NCBI RefSeq assembly: GCF_051201685.1
Contig: NZ_CP179213.1
Coordinates: 1,240,001-1,304,000, forward strand
Origin: Luminiphilus sp051201685
GTDB taxonomy: Bacteria > Pseudomonadota > Gammaproteobacteria > Pseudomonadales > Halieaceae
Length of the DNA stretch: 64,000 nt
Direction of reading: 5' to 3'
Made by a program: the position numbers and the translations under genes. Shown here piece by piece: positions 7,987 through 17,245 of this stretch (position 1 is the stretch's first letter; each line of letters opens with the position of its first letter). Under the pieces are notes generated by a model. The model had not been told where the DNA came from. It saw nothing but the letters and a program-made list of their open reading frames with translations, and ran no database searches.

Positions 7987-9429
7987 TTAAGCTTGAATAT
8001 AAGTTGTCTTAACCGTCGTGTAGAACTCTCGCGCATATTGCCCTTGCTCTCGAGGGCCGAAACTTGAGTTTTTCCGGCCCCCAAAGGGCACATGATAATC
8101 GGTTCCTGCGGTGGGTAAATTGACCATGACACAACCGCTGACGGCGCGTTTCTTGAAGTCCATAGCCAGCGCGAGGGATTGGGTAATGATGCCTGCAGTA
8201 AGACCAAACTCGGTATCGTTGAGAATCTCGAGGGCGTGCTCGTAATCGTTTGCTTTAATGACACTTGCTATGGGGGCGAATAATTCTTCGCGGTTAATAG
8301 CCATGGCATTGTCGGTGTCTACAAAAAGCGCTGGCGACATGTAATAGCCCGGTTTGTCGAGGCTCAGTCTCTCGCCCCCTTGGGTGAGTCGGGCGCCTTC
8401 TGCTATCCCACGCTGGATCCAAGCGAGATTCGCTTCCAACTGCTCTTCTGATGCGATAGGGCCCATGTCCACGCCATCTTCAAGGGCATGTCCGACACGG
8501 GTAGCCGAGAGCTTCTCTCCTAGCCTCGCAACGAACTCGTCATAAACGCTGGCGTCAACAATTAACCGCGATGAAGCGGTGCACTTTTGCCCTGTGCCGC
8601 TGTAAGCGCCGACGAAAGCCGCATTGACGGCGACGTCTAAATTGGCGTCAGCGGCAACGATCAATGCATTTTTAGAGCCCATTTCCAGTTGGCATTTCAC
8701 CAAGTTTGCGGCTGTCGCGCTGGCTACTTGGCGTCCAACGGGGAGTGACCCAGTGAAGCTCACCGCGTGAATTTGGTCGCTATTAATCAGTGTGTTGCCG
8801 ACCTGACTGCCGCTACCCATGACCAGATTAAAAGCGCCTGAGGGAAGGGCGGCCTGCCGGGCAATAATCTCAGTCAGTGCCCAGGCGCTGGCGGGAACGA
8901 GATTGGCGGGCTTGAGAATCACCGAGTTACCAAAAGCAAGCGCGGGCGCAATTTTCCACACAGCGGTTGCCATTGGAAAATTCCATGGGCTGATAACCAC
9001 CACCACACCAACCGGTTCTCGGCGAGTTTCTATTTCAATGCCGGGTCGAACAGATTCAGCGCGATCATCGATTTGACGGTGAACCTCTGCGGCGTAATAG
9101 TGAAAAAATTGGCCCGAGCGATAAACTTCACCGACACCTTCGGCTCGGGTTTTACCTTCTTCTCGAGCCAATAACTCCCCCAGCTCTGCACTACGCTCTA
9201 TTAGTTCGTCACCAATCGCCATAAGTACTTGGTATCGGGTTTCCAGCGGAGACTGTCCCCATTGCGCTACGGCACTGTTGGCGGCGTCAATGGCTTCCTT
9301 AACTTGGTCGGTACTGGCTTGCGCGTAGTGCCCAATGACATCGTCGGTGTCGGAAGGGTTTTGGTTGGCAATGGCTTCAGGGGTGTTCACCCAGTTACCG
9401 TCAATATAAAGGGCGTGCTGCTCTGACAT
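7987..9429 (-). CDS. NAD(P)-dependent aldehyde dehydrogenase
   Basis: A 480-residue ALDH-superfamily enzyme oxidising an aldehyde to a carboxylate. Visible residues are the cofactor-binding ISPWNFP (146-152), KPA (173-175) and FTGSLPVG (225-232), the general base Glu249 in LEMGS and the nucleophile Cys283 in TGQKCTASS. The spacing of 34 residues is canonical. Overall it resembles ketoglutaric- or succinic-semialdehyde dehydrogenases, but the substrate is undetermined. An upstream ATG exists at 9459, but the ATG at 9429 has GGGAG at good spacing. It is first in the minus-strand gene run ending in soxA and is divergent from the LysR gene, which probably regulates it. Confidence 0.92.
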   Translation of the reverse strand: MSEQHALYIDGNWVNTPEAIANQNPSDTDDVIGHYAQASTDQVKEAIDAANSAVAQWGQSPLETRYQVLMAIGDELIERSAELGELLAREEGKTRAEGVGEVYRSGQFFHYYAAEVHRQIDDRAESVRPGIEIETRREPVGVVVVISPWNFPMATAVWKIAPALAFGNSVILKPANLVPASAWALTEIIARQAALPSGAFNLVMGSGSQVGNTLINSDQIHAVSFTGSLPVGRQVASATAANLVKCQLEMGSKNALIVAADANLDVAVNAAFVGAYSGTGQKCTASSRLIVDASVYDEFVARLGEKLSATRVGHALEDGVDMGPIASEEQLEANLAWIQRGIAEGARLTQGGERLSLDKPGYYMSPALFVDTDNAMAINREELFAPIASVIKANDYEHALEILNDTEFGLTAGIITQSLALAMDFKKRAVSGCVMVNLPTAGTDYHVPFGGRKNSSFGPREQGQYAREFYTTVKTTYIQA

Positions 9430-9519
9430 GATGAACTCCCGAACTGTGGTTAGGAACAATGGCGATTGCCACAGGCTAGCGGCTTGTGTTAAATAAAGAA
9501 AATTAATTAAACCAATAAA

Positions 9520-9540
9520 AATATAAATAATACTTATATT
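9520..9540. promoter_or_regulatory. Inverted repeat in aldA-lysR divergent promoter region
   Basis: Perfect 7-base arms AATATAA and TTATATT (9520-9526 and 9534-9540) flank a 7-base spacer within the AT-rich region between the divergent aldehyde dehydrogenase and LysR genes. Size and placement, 16 bases before the LysR start, suit a LysR-type T-N11-A-like operator with autoregulation. This is inference; arms this AT-rich can arise by chance. Confidence 0.4.
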
Positions 9541-9555
9541 CTGCCGGAGTTGCCC

Positions 9556-10443
9556 ATGAACAAAGGGTTGAAGCTGCAGCAGCTGCGATACGTTCTAGCC
9601 GTTTTGGATGAGGGCGGATTCAAAGCTGCGGCTAAGCACCTGCATCGCACGCAACCTGCACTGTCATTGGGGATTCGAGAGCTAGAGGACAGCTTAGGGG
9701 CTGCAATACTAGAAAAGCAGGGCACGGGTCGACTCACGCCTTTTGGTGAGGTGTGTATACCTCGATTCCGGGAGCTACTGGGGGTGCACGATCGCATCGT
9801 CAAAGATCTCGATGATGTGGTCAATCGACGCAGTGGACGCGTTGAAGTGGTCACGGCCCCATCAATCGCTAGGCGGTATATGCCCTATGTTCTCAATCAT
9901 TTTTTGCGCAAGTACCCGGGGTTGGAGGTGGGCCTTCACGATGGCCCTGCTGATGTCGTCGCCGACATGGTGCGCACAGGAGAGGTGGAGTTTGGCGTCA
10001 GCTCGCTTTGGGCCGATGCTGAAGGCCTTGAATTTGAGCCTATTCTGGAAGATGCCGTTGGTGCTGTTTGTCATCAGACCCACCCTTTGGCAGATGCCAA
10101 TAGTTTGCGTTGGCATGATCTGATTGGCCAAACGATGATAAGAAACGGTACCTCCCGTTTACTCGAGGCGACACCGGCCAAGGAGTTGCTGACCGAAAGC
10201 CGGATTTACATTTCTGAGATGATTTCTATTGTCGCTATGTTAGAGACCGGCACTGCTTATACGACATTACCCAGGTTGGCATTTCAGGATGGTGCCTCAA
10301 CGCTGCGCTTCATCCCTATAAAAAACCCTACTGTGACTCGCGTGATTGGCATCATCACACGCCGTGGTGTGACCCTGTCACCGGCGGCACAAACAGTGAT
10401 TGCGGCGCTACGAGAGACAATTACCGCAGATGATGCGGGTTGA
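9556..10443 (+). CDS. LysR-type transcriptional regulator
   Basis: A 295-residue LTTR. Residues 5-65 form the winged HTH (LQQLRYVLAVLDEGGFKAAA, then RTQPALSLGIRELEDSLG). The remainder is a periplasmic-binding-protein-like effector domain (VTAPSIARRYMPYVLNHF onward). A TTG at 9550 is in frame, but the ATG at 9556 with GGAG 6 bases upstream is the better start. It diverges from the aldehyde dehydrogenase-sox gene run, so its likely targets are that operon and itself. The effector is unknown. Confidence 0.92.
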   Translation: MNKGLKLQQLRYVLAVLDEGGFKAAAKHLHRTQPALSLGIRELEDSLGAAILEKQGTGRLTPFGEVCIPRFRELLGVHDRIVKDLDDVVNRRSGRVEVVTAPSIARRYMPYVLNHFLRKYPGLEVGLHDGPADVVADMVRTGEVEFGVSSLWADAEGLEFEPILEDAVGAVCHQTHPLADANSLRWHDLIGQTMIRNGTSRLLEATPAKELLTESRIYISEMISIVAMLETGTAYTTLPRLAFQDGASTLRFIPIKNPTVTRVIGIITRRGVTLSPAAQTVIAALRETITADDAG

Positions 10444-10516
10444 GGGCGAGTTCGATACTTAAAGAGCCTGATAATGCTCAGAGTAAATCGCCGTTGTTAT
10501 GTGATTTGCCTCGCAG

Positions 10517-10546
10517 TTGACACCAAGCCGAATAAAATCGCATATT
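10517..10546 (+). promoter_or_regulatory. Candidate sigma70 promoter for TonB receptor
   Basis: A perfect -35 hexamer TTGACA at 10517-10522 is followed after 18 bases by CATATT (10541-10546, 4 of 6 matches to TATAAT). It lies in the 315-base gap between the LysR gene and the TonB receptor and would give a 5' leader of about 200 bases. No riboswitch fold was recognised in that leader. Confidence 0.4.
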
Positions 10547-10758
10547 AAATGCCATAACATGATCGAAACCATTAGGTAAGAAAGGGCGGCTTGTACGTTG
10601 TCTTTCAGGCAGTAATAGATGGGTCGGATGGCTGATTTTTGGTGCTAGCAAGGCACTCAGTTAATGCGGCTATTTGCACCTACAATTTTGCTGCGCGGTG
10701 TGGTTTACTCGGAAAAGAACTACCAACTAATAAAAAATTAATACCTAGGAGTTCCTCA

Positions 10759-13362
10759 ATGAAGCAAGTCGTGTCGAAATTAGCCTTGAGCGCAGCCGTT
10801 GCTGCCACCTCTATTGGTACCTGGGCTGCCGAGCTTGAAGAAGTATTGGTAACTGCCCAAAAGCGGACTGAAAGCCTGCAGGATGTCCCGATATCGGTGA
10901 CCGCGATCAGCGGCGAGCAAATTCAGGATGCCTCGATTAGAGGTCTGGGCGACTTGGGTGCTTACGTCCCCAACTTCTCAGTCACCGAAAACGCGGTTAA
11001 CACCATCATTACTATGCGGGGCATTTCAGTAGGTGCTCAACAGTCTTTTGAGCAGTCGGTCGGCATGTTTGTCGACGGCGTGCACTATGGTAAGAGCCGA
11101 CAGGCGCGACTTGGCTTATTTGATCTAGAACAGGTTGAGGTCCTAAGAGGGCCCCAGGGAACCTTGTTTGGTAAGAACACACTAGCGGGCGCAATCAACG
11201 TACGCACGGCTGCACCCAAGGTGGGCGAAGGCCTGTCCGGCAGAGTGGCTGCGAGTTTTGAGAGTGACAATGGTAAGTACTTTGAGGGTTATGTCAGCGG
11301 CAGCCTCTCTGATAACTTCGCCATGCGCTTGGCTATTATGGACCGCGAGATCGATGGCTACCTCGACAACACATCGCCGAATGCGTGGGGTAACGACATG
11401 CCCAGCACGGATGAAACGATTGCCCGTATCGGCGCCCAATGGGAACCCTCCGATCAAACGACCCTAGCGCTTCGTTATACCTACAGTGACTTCGTTCGTC
11501 AGGGCGGCACGGCCACGGTCACAACGTTCCAACCGTTGCCCAATGCGCCTGCTTCTAACGCGGCAATGTATGCCACCATGGGGCTCGCCTTTCCAACGTT
11601 TCAAGCCTCGTCAAATGATACTTATCGCGATGGCTATTCAATCGGTGGTGCGGCGCTGTCGGGCAGTGATGGCGCTGAGCGACTAGAGGGAACTGATACC
11701 CAGAACCATGAATTTTCGGTGAACTTTGAGCACGAATTTGACAACGGCATGACCTTCGCGGCGGTGACTGGTGTGTCAAGCTACGAATACGAAGATGGCA
11801 TTGACGCCGACTTTTTGCCCGTTGAATTTATTGGTCGAAGCGACGACTCCGAATATGAGCAATTCAGCCAGGAAATTCGATTGTCATCCGATCCTTCCAA
11901 ACGCTTTAGCTGGGTGGCGGGTGCTAACTATATTGATTCAAAGCAGGAAATTGATCGCTTGGTCGATGTCCGCGGCTCCTTAGGCCAGCCCGACGTGATG
12001 CGCTTAATCACTTGCCCGGTGCCCCAGCTTCTCGGTGCCTGTGGTATCCCGACTTTCTTGGCGTATAGCGGTGCGCAGTTAGCGGGTATTGAAGCCAGTC
12101 TTGGGCTTCCACCTGGTTCGCTTCCGCCGGGTGTTGAGGGCCTTTCCATGTACACTGATGTGGCGCGATTGTCGCGTTGGGTTCAAGACACAGAGTCCTG
12201 GGCGGTGTTCCTGCAGGGTACTTTTGATTTAACTGAGACCCTAAGCATTACAGCAGGCTTACGTTACACCGAGGAAACCAAAAAGGTCTCTGCTCGTACC
12301 GACATTACAACGGGTTCTACTGGAATAACGAACCCTGTGCCCCCGTCAGTTAATCCGCTCTTACACGGGCTAATGGGTGCATCTTTTGATTCTTATGCGC
12401 ATGAATTTAATGAGGAGCGAGACACCGATCAGTTGATGCCGGCGGGTTCTATTAATTGGCGTCCCGCTGACGATCACCTGCTTTATGTGAGCTATGCCGA
12501 AGGTTTCAAAAGCGGCGGCTTCAACTCGGTTGACGACCAAAACCCCATCTTCTTGCCCGATGGAACCATTCTCCGTGACCAACCGGGCGTGGGTTTCGAA
12601 TACGACGATGAGACTGCCTGGTCTGTTGAGTTTGGCGGTAAGCATACGTTCCTAGACGGTTCCTTGCGTGTGAACTGGAACTACTTCAACAGTGAGTATG
12701 ATGATCAGCAAGTATCAACTTTCGTGGGCTTAGGCTTCGTGGTCGCCAACGCGGCGAGTACCGAAATCTCAGGCTTTGAGGTCGATGCTGCTTGGCAGGC
12801 TACTGACAAGCTGCGCCTGAACCTAGCCTTCGGTTATATCGACGGTGAATACGGCTCCTTCCCGGGTGCCGGTTGTACCGCTTTGCAGCAAGATGCTTTG
12901 CGCGGCTTAGGCATTACCGACTCCAGTGCCCCAGTGACGTCGGTCACGGTTGATGGCAGGACTTGTGAGCAGAAATTCTTGGGTAATGGAGCGCCCTCGG
13001 GAGCCTCTCAAGACCTAAGTGGCGCTGACCTTGGCAGTGCAGAGTACTCAGGATCCTTCGGCGCAGAGTTTGTTCAACCTATTGGTGCCATGGCCTGGTT
13101 TACGCAGTTGGACGTTAACTTTACTGACGACTATTTCATGACGGGTGATCTTGATCCTATTGACGTTCAGGCGGGATTTGAAACGGTCAACATTCGTACC
13201 GGTCTTCGTGGAGATAGCTGGATGTTAATGTTTTACGGACGCAACATTGGCGATGAGAGATTCGCTACTGGTGCCTTTGACATCCCCCTCGCGTCGGGTT
13301 CTCACGGCCGTTATCAAGCTCGCGGTGAGGTTTGGGGTGTGCAAGCAGCCTGGGAGTTCTAA
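10759..13362 (+). CDS. TonB-dependent outer-membrane receptor
   Basis: An 867-residue outer-membrane beta-barrel importer. The N-terminus is a signal peptide ending near WAA, then the TonB-box-like ELEEVLVTAQKR, a plug domain (DVPISVTAISGEQIQD to the VEVLRGPQGTLFGKNTLAGAIN motif) and a long barrel ending in the aromatic VQAAWEF. The frame is open 120 bases further upstream, but the ATG at 10759 has TAGGAG before it and begins the signal peptide. It stands alone between promoter-like and terminator sequences. The ligand is not predictable. The downstream haloalkane dehalogenase and the LysR gene are neighbours, but no operon is evident. Confidence 0.93.
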   Translation: MKQVVSKLALSAAVAATSIGTWAAELEEVLVTAQKRTESLQDVPISVTAISGEQIQDASIRGLGDLGAYVPNFSVTENAVNTIITMRGISVGAQQSFEQSVGMFVDGVHYGKSRQARLGLFDLEQVEVLRGPQGTLFGKNTLAGAINVRTAAPKVGEGLSGRVAASFESDNGKYFEGYVSGSLSDNFAMRLAIMDREIDGYLDNTSPNAWGNDMPSTDETIARIGAQWEPSDQTTLALRYTYSDFVRQGGTATVTTFQPLPNAPASNAAMYATMGLAFPTFQASSNDTYRDGYSIGGAALSGSDGAERLEGTDTQNHEFSVNFEHEFDNGMTFAAVTGVSSYEYEDGIDADFLPVEFIGRSDDSEYEQFSQEIRLSSDPSKRFSWVAGANYIDSKQEIDRLVDVRGSLGQPDVMRLITCPVPQLLGACGIPTFLAYSGAQLAGIEASLGLPPGSLPPGVEGLSMYTDVARLSRWVQDTESWAVFLQGTFDLTETLSITAGLRYTEETKKVSARTDITTGSTGITNPVPPSVNPLLHGLMGASFDSYAHEFNEERDTDQLMPAGSINWRPADDHLLYVSYAEGFKSGGFNSVDDQNPIFLPDGTILRDQPGVGFEYDDETAWSVEFGGKHTFLDGSLRVNWNYFNSEYDDQQVSTFVGLGFVVANAASTEISGFEVDAAWQATDKLRLNLAFGYIDGEYGSFPGAGCTALQQDALRGLGITDSSAPVTSVTVDGRTCEQKFLGNGAPSGASQDLSGADLGSAEYSGSFGAEFVQPIGAMAWFTQLDVNFTDDYFMTGDLDPIDVQAGFETVNIRTGLRGDSWMLMFYGRNIGDERFATGAFDIPLASGSHGRYQARGEVWGVQAAWEF

Positions 13363-13382
13363 GCGATTAGCTGAACTAATGA

Positions 13383-13408
13383 GGCGGCCAATCGGTCGCC
13401 TTTTTTTT
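13383..13408 (+). terminator. Rho-independent terminator after TonB receptor
   Basis: Stem GGCGGCC / GGTCGCC (13383-13389 and 13394-13400, one G-T pair) with loop AATC, followed by eight T residues (13401-13408), 20 bases after the receptor stop codon. Confidence 0.85.
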
Positions 13409-13544
13409 GCCTGTGTTCGGCCTTTGGCCGTTACTAGAGCGACATCCGGCAGTACAGTTTTAGGGGAATAAATCGCCTGCCGGCGTGACATTCCCGGTCA
13501 GAGCTGTTGAGGGGTGTTAACCAACCAACAGTATCAATAGGCGT

Positions 13545-13571
13545 TGCTTCTCGCAGCGACCCTTATATAAT
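13545..13571 (+). promoter_or_regulatory. Candidate promoter for haloalkane dehalogenase
   Basis: A perfect TATAAT at 13566-13571 lies 32 bases before the dehalogenase start. A weak -35 match TTGCTT (13545-13550) has a short 15-base spacer. A ribosome-binding GAGGTG follows at 13594-13599. Confidence 0.4.
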
Positions 13572-13603
13572 GGCACACTATATGTCAATAAATGAGGTGC
13601 TCC

Positions 13604-14617
13604 ATGGAGTTTTTACGAACGCCAGATAGCCGGTTTGAGAATTTGGAAAACTTCCCCTACGAGCCCAATTACCTGTCAGTGGCCGATGGTGAAGGAGGGC
13701 AGCTGAGAATTCACTATGTGGACACCGGCCCATGTGATGGCAGGGTTGTTTTGCTGATGCACGGCCAGCCGGCATGGTGCTACCTCTACAGATCGATGAT
13801 TCCCTTACTGGTTGCCAAAGGATTTAGGGTTGTTGCCCCGGACCTCGTGGGATTTGGGCGTTCAGATAAACCTACCGAGAGAGCTGATTATACCTACGCT
13901 AATCATGTGGCCTGGATGAGTGACTGGCTTACGCAGCTTGGACTAGACGACATAACCGTCTTTTTTCAGGACTGGGGCAGTTTAATCGGTCTAAGGCTTG
14001 TGGCCGCATTTTCTGAACGCTTTAGTCACGTTGTGCTAGCCAACGGCGGGCTGCCCGCTGGCATTATTCCAGAGGCATTTGCCAAGCCCTTGCAGGAGGC
14101 CTACGAAACGCTGCCAGTGCCTGATGCACACGAGCTTGGTGATAGATTTCGGGACACTACGGGCATTCCCGGATTTCTCTACTGGCGCAAATTCGCGGCA
14201 GAGAACCCAGCCATAGCGCAGCCCGGCAAATCATTAATGAACGACTTAATGAGTGCAGGCTTGAGTCAGAGAGAAGTTGATGCCTACGATGCCCCGTTTC
14301 CAGATCTTTCTTATGCGGCGGGAGCTCGCCAGTTTCCCTCCTTAGTGCCGTTGTTTCACGATGAACCGGAGGTGCAGGAGAACAAGGCGGCGTGGAAAAT
14401 ACTCGAGCAATTCGACAAGCCTTTTCTGCTGGCTTTTGCCGACAATGACCCGGTCACTCAAGGCGGGGACAAAGCCTTTAAGGAGCGCGTTCCCGGATGC
14501 CAGGGGCTAGAGCACCGAACCATTAGTCCTGCGGGCCATTTCTTGCAGCAGGATCAGCCCGAACAATGTGTGCAGGCCATCTTAGATGTCATGGCTCATG
14601 GCGGTCGCCAGGATTGA
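13604..14617 (+). CDS. Haloalkane dehalogenase, DhlA/HLD-I type
   Basis: An alpha/beta-hydrolase of 337 residues that closely follows my recollection of Xanthobacter DhlA along its length (RTPDSRFENL, HGQPAWCYLYRSMIP, GFGRSDKP, YDAPFPD.SY.AG.R.FP). Predicted residues: oxyanion motif HGQPAW (53-58), nucleophile Asp123 followed by halide-binding Trp124 (FQDWGS), a second candidate halide Trp194, acid Asp282 and base His312 (AGHF). It would hydrolyse a carbon-halogen bond to an alcohol, presumably in the cytoplasm. The ATG at 13604 with GAGGTG is preferred over an in-frame ATG at 13592. The residue after QDWG is Ser (usually Gly). It is convergent with the seven-gene operon. Confidence 0.88.
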   Translation: MEFLRTPDSRFENLENFPYEPNYLSVADGEGGQLRIHYVDTGPCDGRVVLLMHGQPAWCYLYRSMIPLLVAKGFRVVAPDLVGFGRSDKPTERADYTYANHVAWMSDWLTQLGLDDITVFFQDWGSLIGLRLVAAFSERFSHVVLANGGLPAGIIPEAFAKPLQEAYETLPVPDAHELGDRFRDTTGIPGFLYWRKFAAENPAIAQPGKSLMNDLMSAGLSQREVDAYDAPFPDLSYAAGARQFPSLVPLFHDEPEVQENKAAWKILEQFDKPFLLAFADNDPVTQGGDKAFKERVPGCQGLEHRTISPAGHFLQQDQPEQCVQAILDVMAHGGRQD

Positions 14618-14646
14618 GTTTTTAGAGCACTGATAATTGCCAGGGT

Positions 14647-14702
14647 GGCGTTTCACCCGCTATGGGCTGCCTGTTGGTCAATTTGGCCTAAGGTGAAACG
14701 TC
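14647..14702. repeat. Inverted repeat between convergent genes
   Basis: The arms CGTTTCACC (14649-14657) and GGTGAAACG (14692-14700) are perfect over 9 bases and extend to 11 with a wobble pair, separated by 34 bases. It lies in the 147-base gap between the converging dehalogenase and flavoprotein genes. It has no T tract, so it may be a transcript-end structure rather than a classical terminator. Confidence 0.4.
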
Positions 14703-14764
14703 GCTCGGGTAGTCAGCGTTGTGAGCCTGCGAACACGACGTGGCATAAAGAAGGTGTCGCCGGT

Positions 14765-17245
14765 TTATGACAGCATGCGCTCGTTGTTCACGTCATAAAA
14801 AGGCTGTGTACTTACTTCAGCGGGAATGGCCTGACCTTCGATCATGACACTGTAATTCCCGGGTGTAAGTGCGGCTTTGTTGCATGCACCCTTGGGAGGC
14901 TCAATAAACCCAAGACCCACTGAACATTGGAAGTGTGCAGAATAGGCGCCTGAGGTCACGTAACCAACGACATCTCCGTCCCGAAGAACTGGCTCGTTAT
15001 GGTGCATCAGCGACACTGAATCCTGAAGTTTAATGGAGCAGAGATAAGGCCCGTCGCCCTCAGCCTTACGCCTTAGGTAGGCGTCTCTCCCGATAAAGTT
15101 CCTATCACTCTTAGTTTTACAGGTAAATTCTAGGCCCACTTGATGAGGAGCTTCGGTATAAGCCATGTCGTGGCCCCAGTGCAGGAACCCTTTTTCCAGC
15201 CTAAGTGCATTAAGTGCTTCGGCCCCTAGCAATTGCAAGCCAAAGGCGTTTCCTGCTGTCAGTAGCTCTTCTAAAACATGCTCTGCGACGTCTGGCGTCA
15301 CAAAAATTTCCCACCCCAATTCGCCCGAATAAGACAAACGCTGTGCAATGACTTCAGCGTGCCCAATATGGCATTTACGCAGGGTGTTGAAGGGAAAAGC
15401 CTCGTTGGATACGTCTATCTCTGTAACCGAGGCAAGCAAGGCTCTACTTTGTGGTCCCATCAATCCAATGACGCCATAACTGGTCGTGGCGTCTCGCAAC
15501 CTGACGTCCTCTTTGGGCCACACAAGTCGGTTGAGATACTCAAAGTCTCTGCGTGTGCGTGCGATAGGGCTCATCATCATGTAGCTGTGCTTGGCATGGC
15601 GCGCAACCGTGACGTCGCTTTCGATGCCGCCACGCGCGTTAAGCAATAACGTATAGGCAACCCTGTGCACAGGCATCGTCATTGCATTCGTGCAAATTCG
15701 GTCTAAAAAAGCCTCAGCGTCTCGCCCCTCAACCATAATTTTACCCAGCATGGAGTAGTCAACAATGGCCACTCTTTCCCGGGCAGCCTGTTGTTCGGCG
15801 ATTGCATACTCAAACCAATTTTGGCGACCAAAACTGTATTGGTACTCGGGCTTAATGCCCTCGGGGGCAAACCATCCTGGGCGCTCCCAGCCTTGGGCCT
15901 CGGTGAAGCAAGCGCCTCTTTGCTGCAATAAATGATGAAAGGGTGTTCGCCGAATGTTGCGTGCGGTTTGACGCTGATAGTTAGGCCAGTGCATTGCATA
16001 GGTCTGCACCAGGGTTTCGGGACATCGGGCCCTGAGGTAAGGATCTCTCGCCTGAAATTTTTCGCAGCGGGCGGGGTCCATGCTGCTGAGGTCAAGTGTG
16101 GGATGACCGTTAACAATCCATTCTGCCAGCGCTCTACCAGCACCGGGTCCTGTCTGTATGCCGGTTGAGTTGAGTCCCGCGAGAATAAAGTAGTTGGGCA
16201 GGTCGGGCGCGACACCAAGGGTAAAGCGTCCGTCATAGGAATAGCTCTCGGGCCCGTTAAAGAACGTCCTAATACCGGTAGTCTCAAGCAGTGGCACTCG
16301 ATGCATGGCCTGCTCCAAAATATCCATGACATCCTCTTCAACAAAGGGCAGTGACTCGAAGGAAAAATTTGCAGGAATGCCAGCGGTCGCCCAGGGCTTG
16401 GCTCGGTTGTGGGCAAAACCAAACAAAAGCTTACCCGCATCCTCTTTGAAGTAGGTGCCGTCGCAGTAAGATCTCAGCACGGGCAAATCCTGCGGAAGAG
16501 ATTCGATGGCTTCGGTCACTAAATAGTAGTGCTCACAGGCATGGAGCGGCACACCGACATTATTTTTCTGGCCCAGTTCACGCGCCCACATACCGCCACA
16601 GTTGACCACCACTTCCGCTTTTATTGTGCCTTGCTTCGTCGTAACTCCCACGGCTCGATTGTGTTCTACCAGTACGTTCTCGACTTGAATGCCTTCAAGC
16701 AATCGCGCGCCATACTGTCGCGCGCCTTTAGCAAGCGCCATGGTTAAATCAATGGGATTGGCAGAGCCGTCCCTAGGCATAAAAATGCCGCCAAGAACAC
16801 CCTCTGGATTCATAAGTGGCCAGCGCTGCTCAATCTCTTGAGTCGATAAATAGTGCGCTTCTATTCCGAATAGTGAGGCGAAGTCTGCCTTTCGTCGCAG
16901 CTCAGCGAGGCGCTCTTGATTGATGGCGATGGATATGGAGCCCGACTCACGGTAGCCCGGATTTTGTCCCGTTTCGGCCTCAATAGTATTGAGAAGTTCT
17001 ACGGTGTATTTTGCAAACTCGGTGCTTGCATGGCTGCCATGCAGCTGCCCTACGAGGCCAGCCGCGTGCCAGGTCGTTCCGCAGGTCAACTGCCCTTGTT
17101 CCAGCAAAACAATATCTTTCCAGCCCAATTTGGCAAGGTGGAAAGCAACGGAACATCCCAGAATGCCTCCCCCCACGATGACGACCCGGGCATGACTTGG
17201 TAATGTCAGTTTGTTCGATGGGTGCGTTGGTGATTGTGTGCTCAT
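14765..17245 (-). CDS. Dimethylglycine/sarcosine dehydrogenase-like flavoprotein fused to GcvT
   Basis: An 826-residue enzyme of the DMGDH/SARDH family. The N-terminal half is a DAO-type FAD oxidoreductase (VVIVGGGILGCSVAFHL at 21-37). GTTWHAAGL carries His60, the usual covalent FAD attachment site. From about residue 430 it is a GcvT-like aminomethyltransferase module (YTLLLNARGGIESDVTV; LGAEALNALRLEKGFLHWGHD). The family N-demethylates glycine derivatives and transfers formaldehyde to tetrahydrofolate. It is the last gene of a seven-gene operon, with ATGA overlapping the M24 gene. The precise amine is unknown, and the context argues against plain sarcosine because soxBDA is present nearby. 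Confidence 0.9.
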   Translation of the reverse strand: MSTQSPTHPSNKLTLPSHARVVIVGGGILGCSVAFHLAKLGWKDIVLLEQGQLTCGTTWHAAGLVGQLHGSHASTEFAKYTVELLNTIEAETGQNPGYRESGSISIAINQERLAELRRKADFASLFGIEAHYLSTQEIEQRWPLMNPEGVLGGIFMPRDGSANPIDLTMALAKGARQYGARLLEGIQVENVLVEHNRAVGVTTKQGTIKAEVVVNCGGMWARELGQKNNVGVPLHACEHYYLVTEAIESLPQDLPVLRSYCDGTYFKEDAGKLLFGFAHNRAKPWATAGIPANFSFESLPFVEEDVMDILEQAMHRVPLLETTGIRTFFNGPESYSYDGRFTLGVAPDLPNYFILAGLNSTGIQTGPGAGRALAEWIVNGHPTLDLSSMDPARCEKFQARDPYLRARCPETLVQTYAMHWPNYQRQTARNIRRTPFHHLLQQRGACFTEAQGWERPGWFAPEGIKPEYQYSFGRQNWFEYAIAEQQAARERVAIVDYSMLGKIMVEGRDAEAFLDRICTNAMTMPVHRVAYTLLLNARGGIESDVTVARHAKHSYMMMSPIARTRRDFEYLNRLVWPKEDVRLRDATTSYGVIGLMGPQSRALLASVTEIDVSNEAFPFNTLRKCHIGHAEVIAQRLSYSGELGWEIFVTPDVAEHVLEELLTAGNAFGLQLLGAEALNALRLEKGFLHWGHDMAYTEAPHQVGLEFTCKTKSDRNFIGRDAYLRRKAEGDGPYLCSIKLQDSVSLMHHNEPVLRDGDVVGYVTSGAYSAHFQCSVGLGFIEPPKGACNKAALTPGNYSVMIEGQAIPAEVSTQPFYDVNNERMLS

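Noticed and set aside
6951..8264. Longer frame for the M19 protein starting at 8264
   Set aside because: The first 98 codons lie inside the aldehyde dehydrogenase gene; the ATG at 7970 with GGGAG is the natural start.
15278..15649. 123-codon plus-strand frame inside the DMGDH-GcvT gene
   Set aside because: Antisense shadow of a strongly conserved enzyme; no independent support.
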